A DNA stretch of 52,726 nt. Source: Sphingopyxis sp. (lineage in GTDB: Bacteria > Pseudomonadota > Alphaproteobacteria > Sphingomonadales > Sphingomonadaceae). Location: positions 1 to 52,726 of the forward strand of contig JAIXHQ010000019.1 in the NCBI GenBank assembly GCA_030145715.1, given 5' to 3'. A program made the translations under genes and the position numbers. Each line of letters starts with the position of its first letter. Position 1 is the first letter of the stretch. Of this stretch, positions 8,982 to 20,570 are shown piece by piece. The notes beneath the pieces were generated by a model that was given only the letters and a program-made list of their open reading frames with translations, had not been told where the DNA came from and ran no database searches.

Positions 8982-9650
8982 ATGCGTCATTTGAATATCA
9001 GCCACAAGATCCTGACCATCCCCGGCCTGCACAACAGCGGGCCAACCCATTGGCAGAGCCTGTGGGAACAGAGTTTGTCGCGATGCGAGCGCATCGAGCT
9101 TGGCCGATGGGACGATCCCGTGAAGGACGAATGGGTGGAGAGGATCGCGGAAGCCATCGACGCCGAATCCGAACCGGTGCTGATCGCAGCGCACAGCCTT
9201 GGCTGCCACGCCTTCATGCAATGGTTCACCGATGCGAGCAGCCTGTCCCGCGACCGCATCGCCGGTGCCATGCTCGTCGCGCCGCCCGACCTGACGCAAT
9301 TGAGAAAAGCCGAAAAGGCGTCATCCTTTGCCGATGTGCCCGCCATATCGTCACAGACGCCAATGATCGTGGTGGCCAGCGACAATGACCCCTATGCCAG
9401 AACCGCCCATGTCTGGCGCCTGTCGCGGCTATGGGACGCGCGTTTCGTCAACGCCGGACCCTTTGGCCATATCAACGCCGATTCGGGCATCGGGGACTGG
9501 CCTTATGGACAGTATCTGCTGGCGTCGTTACAACCCGTGGTCGCGCCGGCATCGGCGGACGAGGCGCTCTGGCTCCGGGCCGGAGACTGGCCAAATCGCG
9601 TCCGCCGCGACCCGCGGTTCGAGTTCAAGGAAAGACCGTACCGACCATGA
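8982..9650 (+). CDS. RBBP9/YdeN-type serine hydrolase
   Basis: A 222-residue alpha/beta hydrolase of the RBBP9/YdeN group (Pfam Ser_hydrolase). It opens with the family start [21 protein letters not shown]. The nucleophile serine is in AAHSLGCHA near residue 72, the acid in VASDNDPYA near 130, and the histidine in [11 protein letters not shown] near 165. AAAGGAG lies 8 bases ahead of the ATG. Its stop overlaps the cysK start (ATGA at 9647-9650), so the two are translationally coupled. The substrate is unknown. Confidence 0.88.
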   Translation: MRHLNISHKILTIPGLHNSGPTHWQSLWEQSLSRCERIELGRWDDPVKDEWVERIAEAIDAESEPVLIAAHSLGCHAFMQWFTDASSLSRDRIAGAMLVAPPDLTQLRKAEKASSFADVPAISSQTPMIVVASDNDPYARTAHVWRLSRLWDARFVNAGPFGHINADSGIGDWPYGQYLLASLQPVVAPASADEALWLRAGDWPNRVRRDPRFEFKERPYRP

Positions 9651-10567
9651 AAGCCAATTCGATCCTCGATACCATCGGCAATACGCCGCATATCCGCATG
9701 GCAAAGATATTTCCGGACGCCGAAGTGTGGGTGAAGTCGGAACGCAGCAATCCCGGCGGGTCGATCAAGGATCGCATCGGGCTGGCCATGATCGAAGCGG
9801 CCGAACGCGACGGCAGCCTGAAGGCCGGCGGCACCATCGTCGAACCGACGTCGGGAAACACCGGCATCGGACTGGCGATGGCGGCCGCGGTCAAGGGATA
9901 TAGGCTGGTCCTGGTCATGCCCGAAAGCATGTCGGTCGAACGTCGCCGCCTGATGCTGGCCTATGGCGCGACGTTCGACCTGACCCCGCGCGAGAAGGGC
10001 ATGAAGGGCGCGATCGAACGCGCGATCGAACTGGTCGAAACGACGCCCGGCGCGTGGATGCCGCAACAGTTCGAAAATGAAGCCAATATCGACGTCCATG
10101 TCCGCACGACCGGCCCGGAAATCCTGGCCGATTTTCAGGACACGCCGATCGACGTGCTGATTACCGGGGTCGGCACCGGCGGTCATATCACGGGCACGGC
10201 GCAGTTTCTGAAACAGCATTGGCCGAACCTGAAAGTCTATGCGGTCGAGCCCGAGGCATCGCCGGTCATTTCGGGCGGCCAGCCCGCGCCCCATCCCATA
10301 CAGGGCATCGGCGCTGGTTTCATTCCGCGCAACCTGCACACCGACCTGCTCGACGGCGTCATCAAGGTCGATGCCGCCGCGGCAAAGGATTTCGCCCGCC
10401 GCGCCGCGACGGAGGAAGGCATGCTGGTCGGCATATCGTCGGGCGCGACACTGGCCGCGATCGCCCAGAAACTGGCCGAACTGCCCGCGGGCAGCCGCGT
10501 GCTGGGCTTTAACTACGACACTGGCGAGCGTTATCTGTCGGTGCCCGATTTCCTGCCCGAAATCTGA
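9647..10567 (+). CDS. cysK: cysteine synthase (O-acetylserine sulfhydrylase)
   Basis: A 306-residue PLP enzyme that makes cysteine from O-acetylserine and sulfide. The PLP lysine is Lys41 in [20 protein letters not shown] near 66 is the substrate loop, GTGGHITG near 175 binds the PLP phosphate, and SSGATLAA near 260 closes the site. The ATG at 9647 overlaps the previous stop and gives the normal N terminus ([11 protein letters not shown]); the frame extends upstream, but that part lies inside the hydrolase gene. CysK rather than CysM is inferred from length. Confidence 0.95.
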   Translation: MKANSILDTIGNTPHIRMAKIFPDAEVWVKSERSNPGGSIKDRIGLAMIEAAERDGSLKAGGTIVEPTSGNTGIGLAMAAAVKGYRLVLVMPESMSVERRRLMLAYGATFDLTPREKGMKGAIERAIELVETTPGAWMPQQFENEANIDVHVRTTGPEILADFQDTPIDVLITGVGTGGHITGTAQFLKQHWPNLKVYAVEPEASPVISGGQPAPHPIQGIGAGFIPRNLHTDLLDGVIKVDAAAAKDFARRAATEEGMLVGISSGATLAAIAQKLAELPAGSRVLGFNYDTGERYLSVPDFLPEI

Positions 10568-10576
10568 TCCTTCGTA

Positions 10577-11731
10577 ATGACCGGCCAAGGCAAAGGGGCG
10601 GTGCCGTTGCGGCGCGACTGGACGGGCTGGCTGTTCGTCCTGATCGCGGTCTCGGCGATCGCCTCCGTGCTCTATGCCAGCAATATGGCGAACAGCGGCA
10701 GCCGCCATGTCCACGCCCGCCCCGTCGTGCCGCCCGCCAACGTCGTGCCGCAAGTCGCGCCGATGGTGCTGGCGCCGGTGACGCAGGACGACGCACGCGC
10801 GCAAAATGCGGAGATCGCGCTGGTCACCAAGGGCTTTGTCGCGGCACGGCCCTTTTTCTATGCGGGCAGCGGCGATGCGCGGCTGCGCGCCCGCGACTGC
10901 CTGGCCGCCGCGATGATCTATGAAGCCGGCGACGATGCCATGGGCCAACAGGCGGTGGGCCAGGTCGTCATCAACCGCGCGCGGCATCCCGCCTTTCCCA
11001 AATCCATCTGCGCCGTCGTGTTTCAGGGGTCCGACCGCACGACCGGATGCCAGTTCACCTTCACCTGCGACGGCGCGTTGAACCGTCGCTATTCCACCGC
11101 AGCATGGACACGGGCGCAGAGTAATGCCGACATGATGCTGTCCGGCACGACCTTTGCCGCCGTCGGACTGGCCACCCATTATCACACCAATTGGGTGCGC
11201 CCCTATTGGAGCGACAGCCTGGAAAAGATCGCGATCGTCGACACGCATCTTTTTTTCCGCTGGCCCGGCTATTGGGGGACGCCCGGCGCCTTTCGCGGCG
11301 CCGTGTCGGGAAATGATGCTCCGATCGCCAAGATGGCGGCGCTGTCGCCGCTCCACGCGATGGCGCTGGGGATGTCGGGGGACATGGCCGGGATCGACGC
11401 CGATGCGGCGGTGGGCGAAGCAAAGGTCGTTTCAGGTGCCAGCACGGGCGAAGGCGGAAGCCGCGATACCGTCTATGTCCAGCTCGACCGCAGGGCGGCG
11501 CCGGAAAGTTTCGTGACGACCGCGCTGCGTCTGTGTTCTGACAAGCCCTATTGCAAATTCATGGGCTGGACCAACCCCGCTTTGAAGCCCGACAGTGATG
11601 CGATGAGTGAGACGCAGCGCGCGGCGATGAGCTTTTCCTATCTGCGCGACGACAAGGCGGGTTTCGAAAAGGCGCTGTGGAATTGCAGCGAATTTAAGCG
11701 CGACGACGCGCGCCAGTGCATGAAGCGGTGA
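10577..11731 (+). CDS. SleB-family cell wall hydrolase, membrane anchored
   Basis: A 384-residue protein. One membrane segment at about residues 15-35 (WLFVLIAVSAIASVLYAS) is followed by a linker and a Hydrolase_2/SleB domain at about 105-240. LAAAMIYEAGDD carries the catalytic Glu, followed by VVINRARHPAFP, and GCQFTFTCDG is also typical. SleB-type enzymes are lytic transglycosylases cutting peptidoglycan, acting here on the periplasmic side. The C-terminal 140 residues have several cysteines and no domain I recognise. It starts 9 bases after the cysK stop. Confidence 0.85.
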   Translation: MTGQGKGAVPLRRDWTGWLFVLIAVSAIASVLYASNMANSGSRHVHARPVVPPANVVPQVAPMVLAPVTQDDARAQNAEIALVTKGFVAARPFFYAGSGDARLRARDCLAAAMIYEAGDDAMGQQAVGQVVINRARHPAFPKSICAVVFQGSDRTTGCQFTFTCDGALNRRYSTAAWTRAQSNADMMLSGTTFAAVGLATHYHTNWVRPYWSDSLEKIAIVDTHLFFRWPGYWGTPGAFRGAVSGNDAPIAKMAALSPLHAMALGMSGDMAGIDADAAVGEAKVVSGASTGEGGSRDTVYVQLDRRAAPESFVTTALRLCSDKPYCKFMGWTNPALKPDSDAMSETQRAAMSFSYLRDDKAGFEKALWNCSEFKRDDARQCMKR

Positions 11732-11779
11732 ATGATTGACTGACGGTCCTTTCCTTTCCGGGGCAGGGCCCGGAAGCGA

Positions 11780-12040
11780 TCAAGCCCGCCCGGTCAGCAC
11801 ATCGGGATCAGCCCAGCCGTTCACATAGGCCGCATAATAGAGGCCGAAGGCGATCGTCGCGAGGACGGTCATTTGCAGCATGATGCGTCCGGGGCGAAAG
11901 GTCGCCGGCGCTCCGGGTTCCTGCCCCCGCACCAGCGGCGTCGCGTCATCATCGGCGCGCCGACCATGGAATGGCAGCACGAAAAAGGCGCTGAAGGCCC
12001 AGAAGAGCAGATAGATGGCAAGCGCCGAGGTCCATTTCAT
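11780..12040 (-). CDS. DUF1467 family membrane protein
   Basis: An 86-residue protein with two hydrophobic segments, about residues 5-25 and 55-75. Between them lies the DUF1467 core VLPFHGRR...PLVRGQEPGAPA (Pfam PF07330). Function is unknown. It is the last gene of the nuo-birA-coaX-rnj series, 18 bases after the RNase J stop, a position it also holds in many alphaproteobacteria. Confidence 0.88.
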   Translation of the reverse strand: MKWTSALAIYLLFWAFSAFFVLPFHGRRADDDATPLVRGQEPGAPATFRPGRIMLQMTVLATIAFGLYYAAYVNGWADPDVLTGRA

Positions 12041-12058
12041 CCCGATCGTCTCCCGGCT

Positions 12059-13693
12059 TCAAATATCGACAAGCATGACATCGACGACGGGTTTTTTGCC
12101 CGTCCAGTCGGTTGCGATGCGGCGAACGCCCAGCCGGATCGCCTCGCGCAGTTTTTCCTGATCGCGCGCGGGTCCGGTCGCCGCCTGTTCGGCCGCTTCG
12201 CGCATCTCGTCGATAAAGGCCTCGCGCTCATCCTCGACCGGAACGCCGCGATAGCTGACCGCGCTTTCGACAAAGCGTTTGTCGGAAAAGATCGCCGCTA
12301 CCGTGATGTGGCCGTGCAGCGACAGCTTGCGCCGCTCGTTGATCGTCTCACCATCCGCCGGCAGGATAACGTCGCCGTCAAGGATCAGCCGCCCGGCGCG
12401 GACCCGCTCGACGATCCGGGCGGGACCGGGCGACAGGCGCACCAGATCGCCATTTTCCTGAATCAGCGCACCGGGGACGCCGCGTTCGAGCGCGAAACGT
12501 GCCTGTTCGTGCATGTGACGGATTTCGCCATGCACCGGCACGACAAGCTTTGGGCGCAGCCAGCCATAAAGCGCGGCCAGTTCGGGTTGCCCCGGATGGC
12601 CGCTGACGTGGATATGCGCCTGTTTTTCGGTGACGGTCAGCACATCCTTGGCGGCGAGCTGATTCATGATCCGCCCGATCGCGACTTCGTTCCCCGGTAT
12701 CTGTTTTGAAGAGAATATGACGGTGTCGCCCGCCTCCAGCTTGATCTGGTGCATATCGGCCGCCATGCGCGCCAGCGCCGCGCGCGGTTCGCCCTGCCCG
12801 CCCGTCGCGATCACCATGATCTTGTCGCGCGGCATCCGCATCGCCTCGTCGAAATCGACCGTCGGCGGAAAATCCTTGAGATAGCCGACCGAACGCGCAA
12901 CGCCCAGGATGCGGTCGAGCGAGCGGCCCGCGACGCACAGCGTGCGCCCCGCTGCCTTTGCCACCGCGCCCAGTGTCGCCAGCCGTGCCGCATTGGATGC
13001 AAAGGTCGTGACGACGACGCGCCCCTTTGCCGCGCTCACCGCCTGAAGCAGCCCCTCGCGCAGCCCGCCCTCGCTGCCCGATGCTTCGGGATTGAAGGCA
13101 TTGGTCGAATCGCAGACGAGGACGTCGATACCTTCGTCCCCCACCGCCGTCAGCGCCGCGGCGGTTGCCGGCACACCCAGGATCGGTTCCTCGTCCAGTT
13201 TCCAGTCGCCGGTGTGAAAGACGCGGCCATAGGGCGTGTCGATCACCACCGCGCTCATTTCCAGAATCGAGTGCGCCAGCGGGATCAGCCGAATGCCGAA
13301 CGGGCCCAATTGAAAGCTGCCGTCGATGTCGACGACCTTCAGGTTGACATGTTTCTCCAGCCCCTCTTCGGCAAGCTTGTGCGCGATCAGGCCCGCGGTG
13401 AAGCGATTGGCATAAAGCGGCACGCCCAGATCCGCGGCAAGATAAGGCAGGGCGCCGATATGATCTTCGTGCCCGTGCGTCAGCACGATGCCCAGCAGGT
13501 CCTGCTTGCGATCCTCGATGAATTCCAGATCGGGCATGACAATATCGATGCCCGGATAATCATGGCTGCCGAATGTCACGCCCAGGTCGGCCATGATCCA
13601 TTTTCCGTCGCAGCCATAAAGATTGGCGTTCATGCCAATTTCACCCGAACCGCCCAATGCGAGAAAAAGCAGCTCCTTGCCCGGAGTCGTCAT
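12059..13693 (-). CDS. rnj: ribonuclease J
   Basis: A 544-residue metallo-beta-lactamase/beta-CASP ribonuclease, a 5'-3' exonuclease and endonuclease in RNA maturation. The N terminus [14 protein letters not shown] is canonical, and [15 protein letters not shown] near 75 holds the metal ligands. GDWKLDE near 165 and the beta-CASP segment follow, with [11 protein letters not shown] near 370 and VPVHGE near 390. The ATG at 13691-13693 overlaps the coaX stop (ATGA). The frame extends further upstream, but only as a shadow of coaX. The C-terminal 90 residues form the usual small domain. Confidence 0.94.
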   Translation of the reverse strand: MTTPGKELLFLALGGSGEIGMNANLYGCDGKWIMADLGVTFGSHDYPGIDIVMPDLEFIEDRKQDLLGIVLTHGHEDHIGALPYLAADLGVPLYANRFTAGLIAHKLAEEGLEKHVNLKVVDIDGSFQLGPFGIRLIPLAHSILEMSAVVIDTPYGRVFHTGDWKLDEEPILGVPATAAALTAVGDEGIDVLVCDSTNAFNPEASGSEGGLREGLLQAVSAAKGRVVVTTFASNAARLATLGAVAKAAGRTLCVAGRSLDRILGVARSVGYLKDFPPTVDFDEAMRMPRDKIMVIATGGQGEPRAALARMAADMHQIKLEAGDTVIFSSKQIPGNEVAIGRIMNQLAAKDVLTVTEKQAHIHVSGHPGQPELAALYGWLRPKLVVPVHGEIRHMHEQARFALERGVPGALIQENGDLVRLSPGPARIVERVRAGRLILDGDVILPADGETINERRKLSLHGHITVAAIFSDKRFVESAVSYRGVPVEDEREAFIDEMREAAEQAATGPARDQEKLREAIRLGVRRIATDWTGKKPVVDVMLVDI

Positions 13694-14475
13694 ATCGTCT
13701 GTTTCCGTTGATGATAAAGATGCATCAGCCCGTTCAGCGTCAGGTCGGGTTCGATGCGGTCGAACAGGTGCGCCTGTTCCTGAAAAAGGGTGGCAAGGCC
13801 GCCCGTGGCGATGACCGTCAGCGGCGCGCCGATTTCGGTCTTCATGCGCGCGATAAGCCCTTCCATCATCGCGACATAGCCCCAATAGACGCCGATCAGC
13901 ATCTGGCTTTCGGTGGTCCGCCCGATAACGCTGCCGGTTGCCGGGGCTTCGATCGCGATGCGCGGCAGTTTCGCCGCCGCCGCGACCAGGGCTTCGAGCG
14001 ACAGGTTGACGCCCGGCGCGATGATCCCGCCCAGATAGGCGCCGTCGGGACCGATATGGTCGAGCGTCGTCGCGGTTCCAAAGCTGATGACCAGCTTGTC
14101 CCTGCCCGGTTCGACCGCCTGCGCCGAAATGGCGTTGACCGCGCGATCGGCGCCGACCGACTGCGGTTCGTCGACCTTGAGCGCGATGCCCCATGCCACC
14201 GGATCGCGCCCGGCGACCAGCGCATCGACACCGAAATATTTGACCGCGAGCAGTTGCAGATTGTGCAGCGCGCGCGGCACCACGGTCGAAATGATGACCG
14301 CTTCGACATCGGCGCGCTCGTGCCCCTCGATCCGCATCAACTGGTCGAGCCAGACCATATATTCGTCGGCGGTCCGGCGATCGTCGGTCGCGATGCGCCA
14401 GCGCGCGAGCAGGTGCGTGCCGCGAAACAGCGCGAACTTGGCATTGGTGTTGCCGACATCGATCGCGAGCAGCAT
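13690..14475 (-). CDS. coaX: type III pantothenate kinase
   Basis: A 261-residue kinase for the first step of CoA synthesis. [17 protein letters not shown] is the type III phosphate-binding start, [11 protein letters not shown] near 105 contains the catalytic Asp, and [12 protein letters not shown] near 125 is the third ASKHA motif. It overlaps the RNase J start by 4 bases and begins 1 base after the birA stop. An upstream ATG at 14520 would add 15 residues that do not fit the family. Confidence 0.94.
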   Translation of the reverse strand: MLLAIDVGNTNAKFALFRGTHLLARWRIATDDRRTADEYMVWLDQLMRIEGHERADVEAVIISTVVPRALHNLQLLAVKYFGVDALVAGRDPVAWGIALKVDEPQSVGADRAVNAISAQAVEPGRDKLVISFGTATTLDHIGPDGAYLGGIIAPGVNLSLEALVAAAAKLPRIAIEAPATGSVIGRTTESQMLIGVYWGYVAMMEGLIARMKTEIGAPLTVIATGGLATLFQEQAHLFDRIEPDLTLNGLMHLYHQRKQTI

Positions 14476-14476
14476 C

Positions 14477-15277
14477 CTATTTCCCTTCCACGGGGCGCCG
14501 CAACTCGACGTCTCCCGCATGGATCAACATGGTCTCGCCGCCTTCCCGGCGCAAGCGCAGCGCCCCATCCTCTGCCAGCCCGTCGAAAAAGCCGTCGAGG
14601 CCCTGTTCGGACACGCGAAGCGGCGTTCCGGGCGGATGCGCGCGCGGGGTCCATGCGCGGACGATGCTCGCCATCCCTTCCTGCCGCCAGGTCCACAGCG
14701 CGTCCATCATCGCGATACCCAGCGCCCCCGCAAAATGATCGCGGTCGATAGCGGCGCCGTTATCGGCCAGCGTCGCCGTCGGTCGGTCGGGCAGCGCGGG
14801 CGCGCTGGTCAGGTTGACCCCGATCCCGATCACCACCGAATTGCCCGTCCGCTCCATCAGGATGCCAGCGCATTTCGCACCGTCGATCAACAGGTCGTTC
14901 GGCCATTTAAGCTGCGCATCGACGTCGGGCGCCAGCGCGGCAACCGCCTTGGCAAGCGCCACCCCGGCAACGAGCGACAGCGTCGCCGCGGGCGGATCGC
15001 CGACCGTCAGGTGAACGACGGTCGATCCCATGAAATTGCCCTGTCCGTCGTTCCATTCGCGGCCAAGGCGACCGCGCCCGGCGGTCTGCCGATCGGCCAC
15101 CAGCCAATGACCCTCACCGACATGCTCACCGCCTGCCAGCCGCGCCAGCAGGTCGGCGTTGGTCGAGCCTGTCTGCCGGATCCGCTCGATCGGCGGTATC
15201 AGAACAGCACCGCCGCCGCGCTGGCCGACAGGACCGCCAGCAGGGGGATGAACAGATAGCCGATGACCGACAGCCAC
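14477..15277 (-). CDS. birA: biotin-[acetyl-CoA-carboxylase] ligase
   Basis: BirA/BPL enzyme without the N-terminal HTH repressor domain. [11 protein letters not shown] and [13 protein letters not shown] form the ATP/biotin loop, [20 protein letters not shown] the active site, and [13 protein letters not shown] follows. It attaches biotin to the carboxylase carrier protein. The start is odd: the protein proper ([16 protein letters not shown]) has no ATG, GTG or TTG where expected. The first in-frame ATG is at 15277, 79 bases inside nuoN; a CTG at 15200-15202 overlapping the nuoN stop would give the usual length. I give the ATG-bounded frame, but the true start is probably near 15202. Confidence 0.88.
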   Translation of the reverse strand: MAVGHRLSVHPPAGGPVGQRGGGAVLIPPIERIRQTGSTNADLLARLAGGEHVGEGHWLVADRQTAGRGRLGREWNDGQGNFMGSTVVHLTVGDPPAATLSLVAGVALAKAVAALAPDVDAQLKWPNDLLIDGAKCAGILMERTGNSVVIGIGVNLTSAPALPDRPTATLADNGAAIDRDHFAGALGIAMMDALWTWRQEGMASIVRAWTPRAHPPGTPLRVSEQGLDGFFDGLAEDGALRLRREGGETMLIHAGDVELRRPVEGK

Positions 15278-16632
15278 AGCGCGCTCGCGGTGATCACCGC
15301 ATCTTCGACGATCGCGCCGCCGCCCGCCGGGATTTCGGTATCCGACTTGTCATCGAAATACATCGTCTTGATGATCGCGATATAATAGAATGCGCCGATC
15401 ACCGAAGCGACGATGCCGGCAACCGCGAGCGGCAACAGGTTCGCATTCACCGCCGCCTCGAACACCAGATATTTCGGCCAGAAACCGAACAGCGGCGGGA
15501 TACCGGCAAGGCTGAACAGAAACACCGCCATGGCCGCGGCAAGGCCCGGACGACGCTGCGACAGCCCGGCGAGCGCAGGGATGCTCTCGACCTGGTTGCC
15601 GTCCGCATCGCGGAGTTGAAGCACAACCAGGAAAGCACCGAGCGTCGTCAGCATATAGACGAGCAGATAGGTCAGCACGCCTTCGACGCCCTGCGGCGTT
15701 CCGGCGGCGAGGCCGACGAGCATGAACCCGACGTTGTTGATCGACGAATAGGCGAGCAGACGCTTGATATTCTTCTGGCCGATCGCACCGACCGCGCCGA
15801 GGATGATCGACGCGAGCGACAGGAAAATGACGATCTGTTGCCAGGCACCGACTGCGGGACCCATCGCATCGATCACGACACGCGTCATCAACGCCATCGC
15901 CGCCACTTTCGGAGCGGTGGCGAAAAAGGTCGTCACCGGCGTCGGCGCGCCTTCATAGACGTCGGGCGTCCACATGTGGAACGGCACGGCGCTGATCTTG
16001 AATCCCAGGCCCGCGAGGACGAACACGATGCCAAAGATCAGCCCGATGTTGAGCTCGCCGCCCAGCACGGTCGCAATCCCGGCGAAATCGGTCGTGCCGG
16101 TAAAGCCGTAAAGCAGCGAGATGCCGTAAAGCAACATGCCCGACGCCAGCGCGCCAAGCACGAAATATTTGAGCCCCGCCTCGCTCGACCGTTCGTCGGT
16201 CCGCATGAAGCTGGCGAGGACATAGGCGGCCAGGCTGTTGAGTTCGAGCCCGACATAGAGCGTCATCAGATCGCGCGACGACGCCATGATGCCCATGCCC
16301 AGCGCCGCAAACAGGATCAGCGTCGGATATTCCGCGCGCATTCCGCCGCCAAAGAAACGCGGCGCAATGATGATGCAGACAAAGCTGGCGGCATAGATCA
16401 AAAGCTTGGCAAAACCGCCAAAGCCATCCACCGACAGCGTGCCGGAAAATACCGTCGTCTCCACCCCGAACAACGCCACGACAGCGGCCGCGGCGGCGGC
16501 AAGGGTCAGCAGCGCGCTGACCTGATACAGGCCGACCTGCCGGTCGCCGGCAAAGGTGCCGAGCATCAGCGTGACAAGCCCGCCGATCGTCAGGATCAGT
16601 TCGGGCCAGATGAGCATCAGGTCGGCGGTCAT
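15199..16632 (-). CDS. nuoN: NADH-quinone oxidoreductase subunit N
   Basis: A 477-residue membrane-arm antiporter-like subunit of complex I, with about 14 hydrophobic helices. [20 protein letters not shown] near residue 125 holds the conserved Glu of the broken-helix region. The segment [21 protein letters not shown] carries the conserved Lys and the usual loop. The start overlaps the nuoM stop by 4 bases. It is the last nuo gene, and its stop lies within the presumed birA start region. Confidence 0.96.
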   Translation of the reverse strand: MTADLMLIWPELILTIGGLVTLMLGTFAGDRQVGLYQVSALLTLAAAAAAVVALFGVETTVFSGTLSVDGFGGFAKLLIYAASFVCIIIAPRFFGGGMRAEYPTLILFAALGMGIMASSRDLMTLYVGLELNSLAAYVLASFMRTDERSSEAGLKYFVLGALASGMLLYGISLLYGFTGTTDFAGIATVLGGELNIGLIFGIVFVLAGLGFKISAVPFHMWTPDVYEGAPTPVTTFFATAPKVAAMALMTRVVIDAMGPAVGAWQQIVIFLSLASIILGAVGAIGQKNIKRLLAYSSINNVGFMLVGLAAGTPQGVEGVLTYLLVYMLTTLGAFLVVLQLRDADGNQVESIPALAGLSQRRPGLAAAMAVFLFSLAGIPPLFGFWPKYLVFEAAVNANLLPLAVAGIVASVIGAFYYIAIIKTMYFDDKSDTEIPAGGGAIVEDAVITASALWLSVIGYLFIPLLAVLSASAAAVLF

Positions 16633-18182
16633 TGGACGCCTCCCGCCTGCTGGGCACCCTTGGCGGTTTCTCCATGCGCTTGCGCGGGCTTGGCCTTGCC
16701 GATGGCAAGATGCGCGTCACCCGCCGGCTTGGCCGGAGCGAGCCGGGCGACAACCGTCGTCACGTCGCCGCGCATCGGCGCGAGGAAACTTTCGGGATAG
16801 ACGCCCATCCACAGCGCCACGGCCGCCAGCGGCACCATGATCGTCCATTCGCGTACGGTCAGGTCAGGCATCGCCTTTACATCGTCCTTGATCAGTTCGC
16901 CGAACACGACGCGGCGGTACAGGTAAAGCATATAGGCGGCGCCCAGAATGATGCCGGTGGTGCATACGAAGGCGACCCAGCTCGACGCTTCATAAATGCC
17001 GAGCAGGCTCAGGAACTCGCCGACGAAGCCGCTGGTCCCCGGCAGGCCGATCGACGCCATGGTGAACAGCAGAAAGAACAGCGCATAGGCCGGCATATTC
17101 ACCGCAAGCCCGCCATACCGGTCGATCTCGCGCGTGTGGAGCCGGTCGTATATGACGCCCACGCAAAAAAACAGCGCGGCCGACACGACACCATGGCTGA
17201 GCATGATGATCAGCGCGCCTTCGATGCCCTGCTGGTTGAACGCGAACAGGCCCGCCGTGACGATCGCCATATGGGCAACCGACGAATAGGCGATCAGCTT
17301 TTTCATGTCGCTCTGCACCAGCGCGACCAGGCTGGTGTAAACCACCGCGATCATCGACAGCGCAAAGACGATCCACATCAACTGCGCCGATGCGTCGGGG
17401 AACATCGGCATCATGAAACGCAGGAAGCCATAGGAGCCGAGCTTCAACAGCACACCGGCCAGGATCATCGACCCCGCGGTCGGCGCCTGAACATGCGCGT
17501 CGGGAAGCCAGGTGTGGACGGGCCACATCGGCATCTTGACCGCAAGGCTGGCAAAGAAGGCAAGCCACAGCCAGGTCTGCATCGCCGGCGGGAAGTCATA
17601 GCTGAGCAGCGTCGGGATGTCGGTCGTTCCGGCTTCCGCGATCATCGCGATCATCGCGATCAGCATCAGCACCGATCCGAGCAGCGTGTAGAGAAAGAAT
17701 TTGAATGCCGCATAGATGCGGTTCGCCCCGCCCCATATGCCGATGATGAAATACATCGGGATCAGGCCGGCTTCGAAGAAGATATAGAACAGCAGCAAAT
17801 CCTGCGCCGAAAAAACGCCGATGATGATCGTTTCCATGACGAGGAACATCGCCATATACAGGCCGACGCGGTTCTTGACCGCGTCCCAGCTCGCCAGAAT
17901 GCACAGCGGCATCAGGAAGACGCTGAGCATGATAAGCATCAATGCCATGCCGTCGATGCCGAGCGCCCACTGGAAACGCCCGAACAGGTCGGCGCGTTCG
18001 GTGAACTGCCACTGGGCACCGCCAATGTCGTAATTGGCCCACAGGATACAGCCGAGGACAAAGGTCGCCAGCGTCGCGCCCAGCGCGATCAGCCGCGCCG
18101 CCCGGTCACCGGCAAAGGCACAGGCGATGGCGGCGATCGCGGGGACCGCCAGCATCAGCGAAAGGATCGGAAAGCCGCTCAC
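16629..18182 (-). CDS. nuoM: NADH-quinone oxidoreductase subunit M
   Basis: A 517-residue proton-pumping membrane subunit. [18 protein letters not shown] near residue 140 contains the essential Glu of TM5, and [18 protein letters not shown] near 240 is highly conserved. The C-terminal 35 residues are an Ala/Lys/Gln-rich tail beyond the last helix. Start and stop overlap nuoL and nuoN by 4 bases each. Confidence 0.96.
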   Translation of the reverse strand: MSGFPILSLMLAVPAIAAIACAFAGDRAARLIALGATLATFVLGCILWANYDIGGAQWQFTERADLFGRFQWALGIDGMALMLIMLSVFLMPLCILASWDAVKNRVGLYMAMFLVMETIIIGVFSAQDLLLFYIFFEAGLIPMYFIIGIWGGANRIYAAFKFFLYTLLGSVLMLIAMIAMIAEAGTTDIPTLLSYDFPPAMQTWLWLAFFASLAVKMPMWPVHTWLPDAHVQAPTAGSMILAGVLLKLGSYGFLRFMMPMFPDASAQLMWIVFALSMIAVVYTSLVALVQSDMKKLIAYSSVAHMAIVTAGLFAFNQQGIEGALIIMLSHGVVSAALFFCVGVIYDRLHTREIDRYGGLAVNMPAYALFFLLFTMASIGLPGTSGFVGEFLSLLGIYEASSWVAFVCTTGIILGAAYMLYLYRRVVFGELIKDDVKAMPDLTVREWTIMVPLAAVALWMGVYPESFLAPMRGDVTTVVARLAPAKPAGDAHLAIGKAKPAQAHGETAKGAQQAGGVQ

Positions 18183-20260
18183 AGGAAATTCACCATGGCC
18201 CAGCTCGCGAGGCCGACGAGACCGAGCAGCATCACAAACGCATATCCATAAACATAACCCGATTGCAGCCGGACCGCGAGACGGGTCCCCCCTTGTACAA
18301 GCGCGGCGGCGCCATCTGGACCGAAACGGTCGATGGTGCCTTCATCCCCCTTCTTCCAAAAGAAGCGGCCGATCCGGAAAGCGGGCTTCACGAAGAGGAA
18401 GTTATAGAGCTCGTCAAAATACCATTTATTGTACAGAAACCGGTGCAGCAGCGTGATCTGCGCCACGAACCGCGCAGGCAGCGTCGTGTTGCGAATATAG
18501 CTGTTCCACGCCAGCAACAGGCCGATCGCCATCACCGTGAACGGCGCCCATTTGACCCAGGTCGGCACCTCATGCGCCGCTTCCATCAACGGCACGTCGA
18601 ACGCGATGCTGCCCTTCCAGAAGGCCAGGCCTTCCTCGGGATAGATGAACGGGTGCGCAAAGACGAAGCCCGCGAATATCGCGCCGATCGACAGCAGGAT
18701 CAGCGGAACGAGCATCGGCCACGGGCTTTCATGCGGGCGATAACCGGCGGTGCCGTCGCCCTGCCCATGCGGTGCATGGCCGTGATCGTCATGGGCCGCG
18801 GCATGAGCGGGCGCATGAGCGTGACCGTCATGGGCGTGGTCGTCATGGCCATGGCCATGATCGTCATGCACCGCATGTTGGATATGCTCGCTCTGTTCCC
18901 AACGCGGCTTGCCGTAAAAGGTCAGGAACATCAGGCGCCACGAATAGAAGCTCGTCAGCAGCGCGGCAAAAATACCGACCCAGAAGGCAATCTGGCCGCC
19001 GCCACCGGCGGCAAAGGCCGCTTCGAGAATCCCGTCCTTCGAATGGAAGCCCGCAAAGCCCGCGACCCCGGCAATCCCGACGCCGGTGATCGCCAGCGTG
19101 CCCATCATCATCGCCCAGAAGGTGATCGGGATGAGTTTCCGAAGGCCGCCATAATAGCGCATATCCTGTTCATGGTGCATCGCATGAATGACCGACCCCG
19201 CGCCAAGGAACAGCAGCGCCTTGAAGAACGCGTGGGTGAACAGGTGGAACATCGCCGCGCCATAGGCGCCGACGCCCACCGCGAAGAACATATAACCAAG
19301 CTGCGAACAGGTCGAATAGGCGATGACGCGCTTGATGTCCCACTGGGTCGTGCCGACGGTCGCGGCGAACAGGCAGGTCGCGGCCCCGACAAAGGTGACG
19401 ACGCCCAGCGCGATCGGCGCGGTTTCGAACATCGGCGACAGGCGGCAAACCATGAACACGCCCGCCGTCACCATCGTCGCGGCGTGGATCAGCGCCGACA
19501 CCGGCGTCGGCCCCTCCATCGCGTCGGGCAGCCAGGTGTGCAGACCAAGCTGCGCCGACTTGCCCATCGCGCCGACGAACAGCAGCAGGCACAGGATCGT
19601 CATCGTGTCGAGGCGCATCCCCATGAACCCGATCGTCGATCCCGCCATGCCCGGCGCGGCGGCCAGGATTTCGGGAATCGAAACCGTGCCAAAGACCAGG
19701 AACGTGCCAAAGATGCCGAGCATGAAGCCAAGGTCGCCGACGCGGTTGACCACGAACGCCTTGATCGCGGCGGCATTGGCGCTGGGTTTCTTGTACCAGA
19801 AACCGATGAGCAGATAGGATGCGAGGCCCACCCCTTCCCAGCCGAAGAACATCTGGACAAGGTTGTTCGCCGTCACCAGCATCAGCATCGCAAAGGTGAA
19901 CAGCGACAGATAGGCAAAGAAACGCGGCTGGTCGGGGTCTTCCTCCATATAGCTCCAGCTATAGAGGTGGACGAGCGCCGAAACGGTCGTGATGACGACG
20001 AGCATGACCGACGTCAGCGTGTCGACGCGCAGTTCCCAGTCGAACTGCAGCGCGCCCGACTGGACCCAGTGCAGAACCGGCGTCACCGTCGCCTCGCCAG
20101 TGCCGAACACGAACGACAGGAAAATCGGCCAACTGAGCGCGCAACTGGTGAACAGCGCGCCCGTCGTGATGATTTTCGACGGCACATTGCCGATCACGCG
20201 CTGGCCAAGCCCTGCGACAAGCGCCGCGAGGAGCGGCAGGAAAACGATCGCCTGAATCAC
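18179..20260 (-). CDS. nuoL: NADH-quinone oxidoreductase subunit L, with His-rich loop
   Basis: A 693-residue proton-pumping subunit with the long C-terminal lateral helix. [19 protein letters not shown] near residue 135 carries the TM5 Glu, and [20 protein letters not shown] near 235 is the family hallmark. An unusual hydrophilic insertion at about residues 455-500 (coding bases about 18765-18890) contains many His-Asp and His-Gly-His units and could bind metal ions. It lies between hydrophobic helices. The gene overlaps nuoM by 4 bases and follows nuoK by 4. Confidence 0.96.
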   Translation of the reverse strand: MIQAIVFLPLLAALVAGLGQRVIGNVPSKIITTGALFTSCALSWPIFLSFVFGTGEATVTPVLHWVQSGALQFDWELRVDTLTSVMLVVITTVSALVHLYSWSYMEEDPDQPRFFAYLSLFTFAMLMLVTANNLVQMFFGWEGVGLASYLLIGFWYKKPSANAAAIKAFVVNRVGDLGFMLGIFGTFLVFGTVSIPEILAAAPGMAGSTIGFMGMRLDTMTILCLLLFVGAMGKSAQLGLHTWLPDAMEGPTPVSALIHAATMVTAGVFMVCRLSPMFETAPIALGVVTFVGAATCLFAATVGTTQWDIKRVIAYSTCSQLGYMFFAVGVGAYGAAMFHLFTHAFFKALLFLGAGSVIHAMHHEQDMRYYGGLRKLIPITFWAMMMGTLAITGVGIAGVAGFAGFHSKDGILEAAFAAGGGGQIAFWVGIFAALLTSFYSWRLMFLTFYGKPRWEQSEHIQHAVHDDHGHGHDDHAHDGHAHAPAHAAAHDDHGHAPHGQGDGTAGYRPHESPWPMLVPLILLSIGAIFAGFVFAHPFIYPEEGLAFWKGSIAFDVPLMEAAHEVPTWVKWAPFTVMAIGLLLAWNSYIRNTTLPARFVAQITLLHRFLYNKWYFDELYNFLFVKPAFRIGRFFWKKGDEGTIDRFGPDGAAALVQGGTRLAVRLQSGYVYGYAFVMLLGLVGLASWAMVNFL

Positions 20261-20264
20261 CGGC

Positions 20265-20570
20265 TTACCCCTTCATCCGGTTGGCATCGTCGACGGCAAT
20301 GGTGCCGCGGCCGCGGAAATAAATGACGAGAATGGCAAGACCGATCGCGGCTTCACCCGCCGCAACGGTCAGCACGAACATCGAAAAGACCTGCCCGACA
20401 AGATCGCCCAGCGCCGCGCTGAACGCGACGAGGTTGATGTTCACCGCGAGCAGGATCAATTCGATCGCCATCAAAATGACGATGATATTCTTGCGGTTGA
20501 TAAAGATGCCGAGCACGCCGAGCGTGAACAGCACCGCCGAAACGGCAAGATAATGGCCGATCGAAATCAC
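20265..20570 (-). CDS. nuoK: NADH-quinone oxidoreductase subunit K
   Basis: A 101-residue, three-helix membrane subunit. [20 protein letters not shown] holds the conserved Glu of TM2 and [11 protein letters not shown] the Glu of TM3, both part of the proton path. Length is normal for the family. The start overlaps the nuoJ stop by 4 bases. Confidence 0.96.
   Translation of the reverse strand: MISIGHYLAVSAVLFTLGVLGIFINRKNIIVILMAIELILLAVNINLVAFSAALGDLVGQVFSMFVLTVAAGEAAIGLAILVIYFRGRGTIAVDDANRMKG

Noticed and set aside
9431..9646. N-terminal extension of cysK
   Set aside because: It lies inside the hydrolase gene in another frame; the overlapping ATG gives the conserved cysteine synthase start.
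13694..14194. N-terminal extension of RNase J
   Set aside because: The extension is a frame-shifted copy of coaX; the ATG overlapping the coaX stop gives the standard N terminus.
18765..18890. Repeated short GTCATGG-like units read as a possible direct-repeat array
   Set aside because: They are His/Asp codons of the NuoL loop, with no regular spacers, so not a CRISPR or intergenic repeat.
18263..20326. A 687-codon plus-strand frame
   Set aside because: Antisense shadow of nuoL. The His/Arg/Asp-rich product has no domain and no spacing with other genes.
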